A stretch of 64,000 nucleotides of DNA. Source: Holothuria scabra. Its lineage: Eukaryota; Echinodermata; Holothuroidea; Aspidochirotida; Holothuriidae. The position numbers and the translations under genes were made by a program. The stretch is taken from contig CM074179.1 of assembly GCA_037179385.1 (NCBI GenBank), positions 9,734,001-9,798,000 of the forward strand, written 5' to 3'. Positions 13,391 through 25,630 of this stretch are shown here, one piece after another (the first letter of the stretch is position 1; each line of letters begins with the position of its first letter). Below the pieces are notes generated by a model. That model saw nothing but the letters and a program-made list of their open reading frames with translations. It was not told where the DNA came from and did not search any database.

Positions 13391-14871
13391 ATAAACGGTT
13401 TTTCTTAAGAGAGCTGAAAGCAAGATACAGGCAACTCTATAACGCCACTCACCCTATTTCTTACATTCGAAATAAACATCATTGTTTAGAGAGGGTATTT
13501 GTTGAGGGGGGTACTGAATATTTGGCAGGATCATGGTTGACATTAGATTCCTACCATCTTGTTTTCCGCGAGCCGCGTATGCAATCCGGTAGGAGATTGT
13601 TGATTGGAGAACCAGGGTGCGGAAAATCAACCCTCGTACTTCAATACGTATATGATTGCTGTAACGAAGTACAGGAATCCTATCTGAAAAATGTGGAAAT
13701 ACTTATTCTTTTTCGCATGAGACAATTGGGAGGAGTAACGTCACTATATACCGCCATTAAACGGCTTATACTGTCACCGCGATCACAACTGAGTGAACAT
13801 GACATTGAAAGTGTTCTGAACAACAGTCAATCTGTGCTTATTATACTAGACGGTCTTGACGAATACCCGGATGAAGGTAATAGACCCCTGTCTGATTTCA
13901 TGAATATGCTAATGACACCGGTATTTCATCGGTTTGAAGTACTTTTGACCTCAAGGTATTTACCAAAACAATTTGCTCCAGAAACAAGACGGTTTCGGTT
14001 GGTCGGATTTGACGAAAGGATGCAAGATGAGTATATTCTGAAGTTCATAGCAGAAGATAACTTAGTTGGCGCAAATGACATGAAACAACGGTTGCAGGAA
14101 AACCCCGTCCTGGGTGATATCTGCCAGGTTCCTTTCTTCTTTGCGATGTTTTATCAAATGTCTCATGAAAACAAAGACTTCCCAACATTTTCGACAGTTA
14201 CTAGTTTCTTTAAGTATATGGTACAATGCTTCCACAATCATATCAGAAACAAGATGGAAAATGCTAACGATCAGTGGTATCACCTGTTTGAAAAAGAGCA
14301 CACTGAACTTGATCGGGTTGCTTTTGAGGGACTTAGCAATATGAATCAACAAATCGTGTGGAAGAAACCTGCACTGATTAATCGACTTGGTAAGGAATTT
14401 TACGATCACTACATACGTACAGGTATATTAGTGGAGGAACAGGTAATGAATGATATTCAACCTGACAGGAATTCAACTTACAACAATGAAAAAGATGTGA
14501 GGTTTTATCATAAACTATTTTGTGAGTGGTATGGGGCACATCACATAGCGAAATATGCAATTGAACTGAAAGATAGTAAGAAATTAAGTAAGCTTTTACG
14601 TTTCATTAACCCGTTGGATCTGCAGTATTGTTATCGATTTGCCTGCGGTCTGGAACCAGATGCTACTAGTACAATTGTTAAATGCATGAAACAAAAAGAT
14701 GGAGGAGGCAAGTTTGCTGCACTTTGTGTCCTAGAACAAGGATTCCGGCTTGAGGGTATATTCGAGATTGCAGAAGAAGTATGTAAAACACAAATTCAGT
14801 TGAATCCGGAACAGAATAATCTGTTGCAGAGAGCTACAATCCGACTCCTTGAAAGTGCTTCTAAACACAAC
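13391..14871 (+). CDS. NLR gene 1, NACHT exon
   Basis: A single long exon (493 codons, start phase 1, end phase 0) after the acceptor tttactgcag and before the donor GTAAGT at 14872. It starts with a helical LKARYRQLYNATHPISYIR segment and EGGTEYL. Walker A GEPGCGKST is at about residue 72, Walker B LIILDGLDEYPDE at about 148-160, and the VLLTSRYLP sensor and a GF motif follow. FYHKLFCEWYGAHHIA lies in the winged-helix/ARC2 region. The NACHT module is a nucleotide-dependent oligomerisation switch in cytosolic immune receptors. The exon is free of stops. It is clearly homologous to 53841-55402, with the same intron phases. No death-fold exon was found upstream, so the gene may be N-terminally degenerate or have a distant first exon. 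Confidence 0.9.
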
Positions 14872-16959
14872 GTAAGTACAATTGTTCTACGAAGTATTTT
14901 TTTTACTATCTATTTTAGGGGCACTCTCTATAAAAGTTTGTTTTGTTTTTAGCAATTGAGCAATTATTTTCTTCACAAAGTGGGGAAAATTGTTCTAGAA
15001 AAACGTTTAATTCCCAAACACTTTTTTTAGTTTGTAGAACCTTAATAAAAATATTCTCATTCTTTGGGCTCAAAGAAGACAACAAGATTATCCGTGGTTA
15101 CAACCGCAGACAAATACTTTCTCAAAAACTTCCACCAAACAATTTAAAAGAAGTCAAAATAATATCAGGTCGTTCTTGTAGATCTACATAAATATCTTTC
15201 CATAGAGACAAGGGAAAGGGTAAGTTGCACGTTGGTGTCATCGCGGTGTCCAAAGTGAATAACTATATATTTTTGTGTTTTGTCAAGCTTTGTAAGGTTA
15301 TCAGAAGATAAAAATGGTATCAAAAGAGAATATTCCTTATCTTGCGATTTTCTCTGCTTCAGGTCAGATTTGCTATTTGCATTTCGGCAGTAACTAAGTT
15401 TTTCGGAATTTTATTGCATAACTGAGACATTGGGTATATAGCATGCCTTTGTATTCATTATGGGATCTAGCAAGGCAACTGACATCTTTAATCGTGTGAA
15501 ATTCTCATTCCGAATGCATTAGTAGTACTTTGACATTTTACGAGGGTACCAACTCTAAACAGGGGGGTGTAATTAGAACACTTCCCTGCTCTTAAACATG
15601 ACGTGGATCCGAAATTATTGAGATTAATGCAAATGTGCAATGAAATTAGAGATGCAGAAAGACTAAGGCATGGTCAGACATCTAGTAGCTAGAAAAACAC
15701 TGCGCAAGTTTGTGCGGGTTGTAAACGGAGTTGCAAAAAATAGGAAGCAACACGTCCTTTTAAATGATGTAATGCGGCGTCTGACTGGAACCCAGTTGAT
15801 GAAGGCTTCAATCGGGAAGTTTAGGAACAAATGCAGAACTTCAAAAGACAGTCAGAACTCAGTTATCAGTGCAAGGTAAAATAATAAAACCTCTACGGCA
15901 TTTGAAAAATGTGGTTATAAGGGAGTTATGGAGTATCGGGAAAGTAGGCAGCACGTGTCAGGTTATTCAGATTGATGCAGTAAATAGTATCGCAAATACA
16001 TAAAACGTGTGATCTTTCTAGGGTTAAGGGTTTTTATAATTCTTAGCTGCAACATGCAGGGTCCCAACTTTCTAAGCAAAGTTTGTTTTCCTTGATTTCA
16101 ATCTCCTTCAAAGCCTTGGCTCCGATAAGTCCTTTGATTCCTTTTCATCAAGAAACACTTGCCATCATTTACTACTATGCAAGAAATTAAAGAATGCAGG
16201 CATAATTATGGTTGGGGTCTTTAATCAAACTATAAATTGATTTATGATCTCAAAATTGTTTAAAACTGTTAGGCAACTGTTTAAAGTTACTATTTCATTT
16301 TTGAAAGATTCTGTACGTTTGACTCCCTTTCCCGAAACTGAAAACTTTACATGTTACTGCTGGTAAACATCGTTTTCAACTTTTCAAGGCGTAGTTTATT
16401 GTTGTTATAAACTTTACACTCAAGCTCGAAGTTTTCGTAAACAGTTTTTAAATCTGTTTTCTGTTGAGAACCACAACTGGAAAAAGGCCGACTTGAACCA
16501 ATAGTTTGGAAACTTGGCCGTGAAACTCTATATAACTATCTAACCGTTGTCAATTATTATAAACAGATCAAAACTTTTTGAAATTTTTAGTGTCTTCATG
16601 CTGTTTTTTTCGTTTGTGTGTGTTGGACCAGCAAAACATAAAAACAAAACTCAATTTTCCTCAGTCTCTATTACTCAGAAAATTTGGATTTGATCTGATA
16701 TGACAATAATCAAATATATGTAATTATGACAATCGGCTAATATTGACAATCGTTAAGAGTAGAATTCCTGTTAGTACAAAATTATGCCTTATGTAATTAT
16801 TGTTTTTTTTTCTAACAACATTAAGGGTATTCTTGGATGGCTATAGTTCTGAACAAAGGAAAGTTACTCAAAACTTGTTTTATTACTTCCTTAGATCACT
16901 TAAGGTAACAGGTACTTTCCCTATCTGTCCAATTGTGTGTTATACTTTGTAATTGGCAG
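14872..16959 (+). other. Intron of NLR gene 1
   Basis: Begins GTAAGT and ends attggcag. It contains only short spurious open frames. A coding-like but stop-broken patch near 15590-15880 (DPKLLRLMQMCNEIRDAERL in one frame) may be a transposon relic. Confidence 0.6.
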
Positions 16960-17171
16960 ATTCCTATTTCACGTATTTGGCTTAATAAGGTATACAGCAC
17001 AGTGAACCTGCGTGACAGGAATCATCTCCAGTTAAGATCCAGTCTCTCAGTCCCGATCCTCACTAGCCTCAACGCGCTGTGGATAAAAGACCCAGGCAGA
17101 GAAATAACATCACCAGAATTTACAGGCATCTTACAGTATTCAGAAGGGTGCTCGGCGTTAGAAGAACTACT
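16960..17171 (+). CDS. NLR gene 1, LRR-like exon
   Basis: 212 bases, start phase 0 (matching the NACHT exon's end) and end phase 2, donor GTAAGT at 17172. It encodes IPISRIWLNKVYSTVN, then a Leu-patterned stretch (LTSLNALWIKDPGREITS) and GILQYSEGCSALEEL. The paralogous exon at 60599-60813 matches along its full length. The regular Leu spacing suggests the start of a leucine-rich-repeat sensor, but no full LRR consensus is present. Later exons of this gene were not identified; the next recognisable exons on this strand (20314 on) belong to a different, secreted product. Confidence 0.75.
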
Positions 17172-18329
17172 GTAAGTGTCGTAAATAAGATTTAGTTTAC
17201 AAGCATGAGTCTCACAGAATTGGCATGGTTTTATTCGTCAATAAGAGACTTTCGTAGTAACAGGAAGAATGAAAGGACGTCCTGTGTCAATTTCAGAACG
17301 TTTTGAGTAAAAACAAAATATTTTAAGCGTGGGTAATGTCTAAATCTTGGAAAATGAGTCTTATCTAATAAAATTTCATCTTCATAGCTTGTTTCATGAC
17401 TAGGACGTTAACGGTTGTTATTTCGGTATTTAATTGCTGAGCATGGTCTACAGAAATGGATCGTTAAGTCATGCCGCACCAAAAAGTATACTTACGATCA
17501 AATTTGGCACAATATTCAGGCGCCTTCATGGGAGAAAAAACAAAGAAATACCCAAATCAAAAACAAAACAACCAAACACAAAAAAAAAAAAAAAAAAAAA
17601 AAAAAAATAGAAAAAAACCCCGAAGACATGCAAAGTGTTATATGATTGATTACTACAACAACAACATCAGGCAAGGAATTTCCTGTGAACAAATGAACAT
17701 GGATGTGAAACAATTTGAATTAATGCTCCATGCACTCTTTTATATATTTTTGAAACTTTAGCTTTTGGATATTCTAGAGTATCTAATGTCAACAGCAGTG
17801 TTATAGGTGACATTCAATGGAGGAAAGTGACAAACAGGAATGTTTTTTAATTCGTAATGAAGGACAATATAAAAATAATACAATAAACCTTTTTCTATTT
17901 TTTTTATTTTTAAGTCAGACTAAAGGGCAAAAGACCGAACCTCAAAACTGAATTTTTATTCAGGTTTAGTTTGGTTTCTAACATCGTCCTAAAAGACTGA
18001 ATTGTCATCTTTGAAGTTTTAGAGAGATGTTCTATACAAAATTACGTACTAACCTAACATACATCTTAAAAAAGATGTTTTCAAATCATCTTAAGAAACG
18101 CATGAAATAAAAATGTTTCAAAATCAATACCAATCATATTATACAATGTATGCGGCATATGTTTGGATGTTTTAGTAAAGCTGATGTCAAGGAGACAGTG
18201 ACTATTAACATGGACAGTTGCAAACCTGCGGTTAAAGAAGGATTTAATTCTGCAGGACTACAAGGAAATATTTCTCTTTCTTAATAAACCACCTTCACCT
18301 GACGTCAGTCTAAGGAGTGTAGTTAGATG

Positions 18330-18475
18330 GCCAAGTTTCTAACTGAATGGTAAAATCTGGATCAGCCAAGGCGGTTTTGCCCGTTGTGGCTAACTGGTTT
18401 GTTTCCCTAGTCTTCGGTATGACACGGTTAAGAGCCAACTCCAGACTTCCGACTGGTCGGATAATATAACTAATT
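18330..18475 (-). mobile_element. tRNA-derived SINE, diverged copy
   Basis: On the minus strand a degenerate B-box-like segment (GGAGTTGGCTC) is followed by CATACCGAAGA and a body including GCCACAACGGGC. The same order is seen at 19525-19712. Non-coding and Pol III-derived by family knowledge. Confidence 0.55.
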
Positions 18476-19524
18476 GACCATTTTATTGCGTGGTTTATAT
18501 ATTCCACATTATATTATTAAAATTTCAATTGATGTGCTTGTCATAAAAGTTTGTACGCCTGTTTTTGTATTTGTGGTACATATGCGTAACGGATATAACT
18601 AAAGATAGTTTCAATAAAAATGTAAAAAAAAAAAAATTGAACAGGTAATTTCAATTAATTTGGTTTTGAGTTTAAACGCTATATATTCAGATGATCCAGA
18701 AAAATACCCCGTTACAAACACAAAAACAATATAAACATGTTTCCCTTTATCAAAATTTTATGCAAACCAAGTCAGCATAGGTTTACGTCTCAATATACTT
18801 CTTTTAGAATGGTGTATTCTTGATTACGCAGTGGCATGTTTTTTGTTGAAAACGGGGTTTTTTTAGCCATACCTGGAAGTAACACTTATTGACTTCCGCT
18901 GTATATAATATAAATTGGGTTGCTTACCTTATTTACAAGGGAATGAAAAAACATCTTCAAATATTGATAGTCGATAATTTTTCAGAACACATCCATAATG
19001 AAATTTCAACAAGAGAAGCCGTATCTTTCAGGAAACGTGACCAATAACATTAGTGTAAATAGGTTTGGCAGAGCTAGAATGCAAGGTCGGGTCACAAACT
19101 ATTTTGTCATAATATTAAAAAATAATGTGCAATTTTGCTCTTTATGGTTAAACCGATGTTTCGCACATAAAATATATTAATATAATGTAAATATTGATTT
19201 GCTTTTGAGGAAACATTGTTTGTAAACCCAACTGCTTCAACATTAGGACTTTTGTTTTAAGAGGTATTTGCGACACGTTGCAATAATAAACTTCCCAGAA
19301 AACGGGTATTGGGAACAACGTAGAGATATATTTACTATTACAACAAATTTTTCTCCAATATTAAAAACATTTAGAGGAAATATCAAAATGGAATGTACCC
19401 GAATCAAACTATTAGCAGTTAAACACTTACAAGTAATTCTATGTAATTTGCTGTCATGTTTGATATCTAATGGTAGCCTGTAAATTAACAAGTGTAACTA
19501 TGTTAGTAGTTAATTAGATGGAGT

Positions 19525-19712
19525 TTAACGGTCTCCTGGTTCGAGTCCAGCCGACCACGGCCTTTGTTCCAGTTGTGGCTCACTGACTTGTTTTCCCCTC
19601 TCCACTTTTAATGCTTAGCACCAAGCACAGTGGCGGGTATGTTTCGTTTATAAAATCTTCGGTATGACCCGGACAGGACTCGAACTCCGGACTCCCGGAC
19701 TGCAAGTTAAGA
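19525..19712 (-). mobile_element. tRNA-derived SINE with B box
   Basis: The minus strand holds GGAGTTCGAGTCCTG, a good Pol III B box, followed by GTCATACCGAAGA and the body shared with the copy at 18330-18475. At the other end a second B-box-like GGTTCGAGTCC lies on the plus strand (19538-19548). The block therefore looks like two tRNA-like heads facing each other. It is not a tRNA gene: no cloverleaf can be folded. Confidence 0.65.
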
Positions 19713-20313
19713 AATGTAATAATTGATTCATAGTAATAACCATAAAAGTCTACTGTTCGTTTCAGGTTTCGTGACATTTTGTTGCCAAAATCCGTCCAGT
19801 TTGAGTCTCTATCTGCTCTTAGATCAAGAAACGTAAGAGGTAGTACCACATCTACTATTTTTCGTGCCATGGAAACAAATTTAAGGCATACACAAAATTA
19901 TATGTGAGGTCTTCATAAACAAAATTACACGGCACCCCTCGTTCGTAATATAATGCGTAAAAAGAGTAACAAGAAAGTTTATCCAGACAAATAACAAGAA
20001 AGGTTATGCAGGAAAATATAACTCATGTGGTTTGATTCACGTATTCAAGTACTAGATTCACTACCGCATTAGAAATAACTTGGTATTGGGAGAGAAAGTG
20101 TATTTAATTCCTGTCAGAAATATTGTGCAAAAGTGAGATTGTTTATCAGATAAATGCAACTAAAATTATGAATAACCCAATATAACATAACTGATTCTTT
20201 TTTATTCCGTGCTCATAAATATTTAGCATTGTGAAAATTTCATCGACTGTCATTGGTTGTTCAATATGTTCACTAGTCTTTAAAGAGAATTTAATATATT
20301 GGGGAGAAGATGA

Positions 20314-23101
20314 ATGATTGCAATGTCTCAAGTGACACATTTACTGGTTATTATTGCATTGCTATTTGTTGCAGTGTTCTGGAATACTGGCCGCGCTCTT
20401 TATCTACTGAATCTACAGTCTTGTCTCTGGGAGGTTGGTATCTTACTTTGCAGATACTTTATTTAGCTCTGGTTGGTCGATTTTTTCCAGCTGTATTACA
20501 GTAAACGACAATTGCATTACATTCTTTCACTCTGAAGAGGTATATAGATAGCATTTGATAATTTCATAACCTAGAATACTTAACTGACAAAGTTGGATGG
20601 TATGTGGTGATAGGTGTATGACAACCTTTGAATATGGATGCCAAATGATTCCCTGTTTTTCATCTGTTGTTTTGCACGAAAAATGGTATAGTCAAAGTAC
20701 CACCTTCAGTTGCCAGAGCTTACAGAGAATTTTGAACAATCTTTAATTTTTAGACAGCTGGAAGTAGCTCGTTAGGAGTAACTAAACAGTAGTTACATTA
20801 GCTTTAGTTTGCATATAATTCTCACTACAATAAAATGACCACATTGCAAAATGAAGAGTAAACTGCCAAATAAGAAGTACCACTACCATGCGAAAGTTCG
20901 CTGATCAGTGGCAATGGAAGGATGGGAGAGGGAAACGTGGGAACGTCTGCACTAGATTTTTCAGTGGAAGGACCGTCCCCCTACAATTGTAGAGGACAAC
21001 GGGAGATTTATGTAAGTGAAATGTAAGTGAAAAAAAAAAAAACTTCACCAATCAAGTAAATTCATACTATAGATAAACAAAATCTCACAAGGATGTATCA
21101 AAGTCCTGTGTGAAGCTCCACAAGGAGCAAGAACACTACGACCCAAACGTTTGTTCTCTGAATACGCCACTGTTGGTCATCTGCTGTAAGTGAAACATTA
21201 TTCAGCACACTTCGAGGACTGAAAATATTGAAAAATTCTACCACTTCGAAAGTGCGACTTAATGCAGTAGCACTTGTCAAGTCATGTACATCAGCCCACT
21301 CTAGATGAACTAAAAACTAATGAATTTGTGATAAGTTAGTAAACAAAAAGAAACCACAAGTCAGTATTTTGACAAAAAATATGTAAAGAGCGTAATCCTT
21401 ATGTCTTTCTTCTTACTTCGAAATGACTTAAAGCAATAATATGGTCCTGGGTGGCAGGTTTAGGATTAAGTAAGTTGAGACTTTACACTAACCAAGAAAG
21501 CTTTCATTAGTGAAAACATATCCTAGTAGTCTAAACCAAAATGAAGTAACTTTTTATTGTCTTCCATTCATTTCATTTCTCATCAGACCTAGAATAAAGA
21601 AAACGAAAGTAACCCCCAGCGTTGTAATGGTTTTTTACAGTTGACTTTCCTAGGCATTAGTTCATGATTTAGGGTTGGCAGTTGAGGCAAGGGGCGAGCG
21701 AAAATAATACATAACCACTCGAAAACTATAAAACTTCCAACGATAACAAATTAACATCAGATAGGTTGTAAAAGACGCCTAAACACATCGTGGGACGACG
21801 ACCATGGAACTTTTCATAACTTATCAGATTTTGGGTGACACGTCCCCTCTATAAATGAATGTTTTCGCCTTGTTCTCTGTCGCTAATCAAATGTACATTC
21901 TACAATCTTTTTTATTTTCGATAAAACTGTCACGGTAGCTCTGATGCTTTCAATGTTTTGGCCAAACTTTTGACAAATTTCAGGTACTCTTCGAAACTTT
22001 TTGTGTATTTGAATTTTAAAACTCAAAGGACTACCTGAGATTTTTCAGACCGTTACTTGTAACTCCTGTGGTATTTGGGAGGCAATCTTTCCCTGCCTCA
22101 TACGCATATGTATGTGATACAGTTTAAGAATTGCAAAAAGAAATAAAAAATGCTGGTATAAATACTGGTCAACTGTGAAGGATGCAAAGTCATTTGGATG
22201 ACAACGTTTAGACACTAAGAATTGCCAAGAGCAAAAGAGCACAGCGAGCCTGATTGGTTTGGCTGGTTCATTAGTAAATTACAGGATCGGAAGTGTCTAT
22301 TGAAATCCATGACATCGAATGTGAATAAAATAATTGCGAAAACATGAAAATCATAATGGTGATGTACTGCAATATTTAAACCTAACCTTCCCCTCTACAC
22401 AATCCATCTGCACAACCCATTTTTAATCAGTGTGAAAAACAGGGGTCATAGCTTCGCTCCTCTTGTGTAAGTGTTTTTCTTTTCTTTTTTTTTGGGGGGG
22501 GGGCTAACGAGGGTGGGGGTCATTCCGTGTCCCCAACGTCATTGTAACCAATAAAGGCACTGTATCGTCTTATCAAATGATAGATTACTGCCGAACATTG
22601 CTGTAATCTCTGATGGGAGAACAAAAAAAAAAAAAAAAAAAAACACAAATTAAATGGAAAAATCATTAACTGAAAACAAAGTGAAAATATTTCCGGGACA
22701 CTAGTACCCTATTTGATGAGCGGTAATATATGCTGTTTGTCAAAAAGTCGTTATTTTATTTCTCATAACCATTCACATCTTCATTTGCCCTGTTGACAGC
22801 GCATCTCAAACACCATTTCACGACGTGTAATTGGCATAATGACAGACGACTTGTACCAGGAACTGGTAAGGAGAAGTTTATATCCCATCTTTTTTATACC
22901 ATGATGTTTTGATTTTATTTACAATGCAGTACATGGCTATCAGAATGGCCGGGGATGTCTGAGGATGTCTTTGTCTGATCTTTAAGATTTTTCTTCTAGG
23001 TAGCCTTAATAGAGCCACGCAGGATAGACCCATTTGAACAAATCCGAAAGTCATCACAGGGTTCGTTTGATCGATGCGCGTACAAGAAGTTAAATTGTTA
23101 A
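20314..23101 (+). CDS. Putative secreted peptide precursor (3 exons), CX6C C-terminus
   Basis: Exons 20314-20433, 22800-22865 and 23000-23101, all joined in phase 0. Acceptors are tgttgacag and ttcttctag; the first donor is a weak GTTGGT, the second GTAAGG. The in-frame ATGs at 20314 and 20323 give about 95 or 92 residues. Residues 1-25 form a signal peptide (hydrophobic core LLVIIALLFVAVFW). The rest has dibasic sites around VIGIMTDDLYQELVALIEP (RR on both sides), then RK and a C-terminal SSQGSFDRCAYKKLNC ending at TAA. The final Cys-six residues-Cys loop at the very C-terminus is the layout of allatostatin-C/somatostatin-type precursors. That family link is an inference from layout only. 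AATAAA follows 20 bases after the stop. An alternative frame through exons 2-3 ends earlier and looks less coding. Confidence 0.48.
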
Positions 23102-23120
23102 AGGTGTGCGGGTGGAATTA

Positions 23121-23126
23121 AATAAA
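23121..23126 (+). terminator. Poly(A) signal AATAAA
   Basis: Canonical hexamer starting 20 bases after the TAA at 23099-23101. It supports 23000-23101 being a genuine 3'-terminal coding exon. Confidence 0.5.
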
Positions 23127-23805
23127 TTGATACGCCAACTGGTCCTGAGTGCCTGAAAATGATGTTTAATAGTGGTTTATGGTAGGACGTGTTTACGCCT
23201 AAACAAAACGAATTAGGGTGAAACTTTTAACTGGAAACATTCACGTTTCATTGACAGAAGTCGTGTTTAAAATATTGTGAATTTGACATGGACTAAGGCG
23301 CATGCTGTCCATGGATAATGAAGGGTTGCGGGTAGTCTACCTAGAATAGTAAAAATGAATACCAGATTGATAATACTTCTTGTTTGATTAGACCTAATGT
23401 TTCGTGATATACCTTTGCAAAACGGGAAACATATAACCGTCATCAGGCACCTTTAGCAAAATATTGTTTCAATGAAGAGAATTGGCATGTTACTTGATCG
23501 TCAATACTATGTTTCGTTTTTTTCAATAGGTGAAAGAGTTCGGACGGATATAAACAAGGGCTTAGGTAAGATACACTTTTAACCGTTAAGCATCATGTTG
23601 TTCATTTTTTCAAGGGAAAACCTTCCATGGTATTTACATAAGTGTGAATTGCAGGGCGAAACATTTCACCATCTCCAAATAATTTTTGATGCGCTTTATT
23701 AAGAATACATTTGGATTTGGTCTTGGAAATAATACCTCTACTCGTGCTGCTCAAGGATGAACTGGGTTTGAGGCAAACATGTGATCCATTGGGATTGACG
23801 TTATA

Positions 23806-24117
23806 CACTGTAACAAATTTCTCTGTTGGAAAACAGAAAATGTACAGTCAATCGGTTACTAGCACAAAGTCTGTTGGTGAACAGAAATTGTGTGTAACCA
23901 AAAAGAGATACTCTGTACTGCTTACACCACAATATCTGTTGGGACACAGAAAATGGACTGTCAATTTGCTACTAGAACAAAGTCTGTTGGTGAACAGAAT
24001 ATTTCTGTTACTTTTAACAGACTTTTTCTGTAACATAACAATTCTGTCCATACCATTTGGTAACACAAACTACTGTTGGTAGACAGAAACTGTGTGCAGT
24101 CAAACAGATTTTCTTTT
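23806..24117. mobile_element. CACTGTAA-type MITE with internal CTGTTGG repeats
   Basis: Starts TA|CACTGTAACAAATTT and holds several degenerate copies of a unit like TCTGTTGGTGAACAGAA, each itself a small inverted repeat. The right boundary is uncertain. A related terminus (reverse complement CACTGTAAAAAATTTCTGTT) ends at 31180. The open frames on both strands here are by-products of the repeats. Confidence 0.5.
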
Positions 24118-25630
24118 TACCGTCAAACCACTGCAACGTCTTGCCATCTGCTGTGAAAAACTCATCGAAGTCTCTTCTTAATCTGCCTTTTCTGCGCAAC
24201 TACATCAGCTACTGCGTTCCACTGCAGTTGTACTACAGAACCGACTATGTTATCAAGCTGAAACATTCCTCGGAATATATTAATTACTGTCCTATGAATC
24301 TTTTCTGGCTGATGATATGGATAAGAGAGGCTATTTGCACATGTTGCTGTAGTGTTTTTGCATCTTATAAAAGGCATATTGAAACAAACCGAGATAATTC
24401 TGCCCATGAGTCAAGTTAATATACGGGTAGCTGTAGGAAAGTTACATATGATGAATAAAACTCCATTAAGCGAGAACAAAACACACAAAAGTCTTTTATT
24501 TGGAATCCTTACAACAACACGATTTATTACTGGAAAATTTTTGAAGCAAATAATTGACATTACATTTCCTTTATGATTCCTGCAAATGAAATGAAATTTT
24601 TCAAACTGAGTGATTAGTAGATAATTTGACACCATGCATAACTTTCAAAATCACAACAATCATGTGGACAAAACTTAGGACTGTAGGAAAGACAACTAAG
24701 GTTCTAATTTCTAGTGAACTTACTAAAGAAAGAAATGCTAAGTAGTAAACAATTCACAAACGACTACAGGTTAGCATATTAAAATGAAGTTTGACTTAAT
24801 TTTCAAAACAAAATGTTAATCGCAGATATCATTTTTGTAGCAATTCATTATAATAACGTTAGTAGCTTACCCGCTTCACCAGATGTAATGTTTGCCGTTA
24901 TTACCTCTTAACTGTGACATAAGTGGAAAATAACATTACATGTCCTCAGAGATACTGAAGATCATTCTGAAGTCTAGTTTATCCTTTGCTTACATGTTGC
25001 TGGAAGTTAATGGGCACAATTTAGCCAAAGTTCCTGGCCAGCCATTTTCCCAGAGCTTGCTCAGTTACTGAGTTTGGAACGACATAATAGACAAGTTTGC
25101 TAAAATCACACTTCTTAAGACAATGCCTAGGGTAACTTCTCATGGAACAGGCCTAATGAGGTTTTGGCGCAACACATCGATCCAGCACACTTACAGTTTG
25201 TGATTATTCAAAACATGATAAGATGTAAACCTTCAGGGCCTTTTCTTAACCTATAATGAAATCAAATACTAATAAAATATCATAATTAACATTTGGCTAC
25301 TGTTATCTGTCATTTTTATAAGATCATTATAAAGACTGAAAAGTAAAGCAGCAATACAGTGTATTTCCAAAATCACAGACTTAAAGATGATTTGAAAATA
25401 GATCAAAAACACGTAATGGAATTATCAGTCCAATCATCACCGTGGATAAAGGAGAATGTACAGTTTCCAGACCGTCAGATGCAATACCTTGACGTGGTAA
25501 ATTTAAACGTAATAAAACAGAATCATGTGAAAAGAATTTTCACAGAAATACTCTTTGGCTCCTGGTAAAATGTAAAGCTTTGAGATTCCAAATTTCACAG
25601 TTCAAAGACCCCATTCAATGTCCTTGACCT
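24118..25630. other. No gene seen (3' flank of the minus-strand gene)
   Basis: AT-rich. It probably includes the 3' UTR of the gene ending at 25631, but no convincing nearby poly(A) signal was found on the minus strand. Confidence 0.4.

Larger units (their letters stand above)
17172..20313. other. Intergenic or intronic, no gene seen
   Basis: Contains an A-run (about 17580-17607), AT-rich DNA and the two SINE copies annotated separately. It could be intron of NLR gene 1 if that gene continues. Confidence 0.45.

Noticed and set aside
15670..15879. Possible basic protein of 69 codons in the NLR gene 1 intron
   Set aside because: Another frame of the same DNA looks slightly more protein-like but has stops. 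Probably a decayed transposon; not callable.
17415..17761. Lys-rich open frames
   Set aside because: Produced by an A-run at about 17580-17607. No start context or homology.
19525..19712. tRNA gene
   Set aside because: B-box sequence is present, but no A box at the right spacing and no cloverleaf. It matches a diverged SINE copy nearby.
21098..21290. Minus-strand coding-like patch (ADVHDLTSATALSRTFEVVE) next to CAGTGGCGTATTCAG
   Set aside because: Possible hAT end next to unique sequence, but no 8-bp duplication or second terminus could be matched, and no exon borders are firm.
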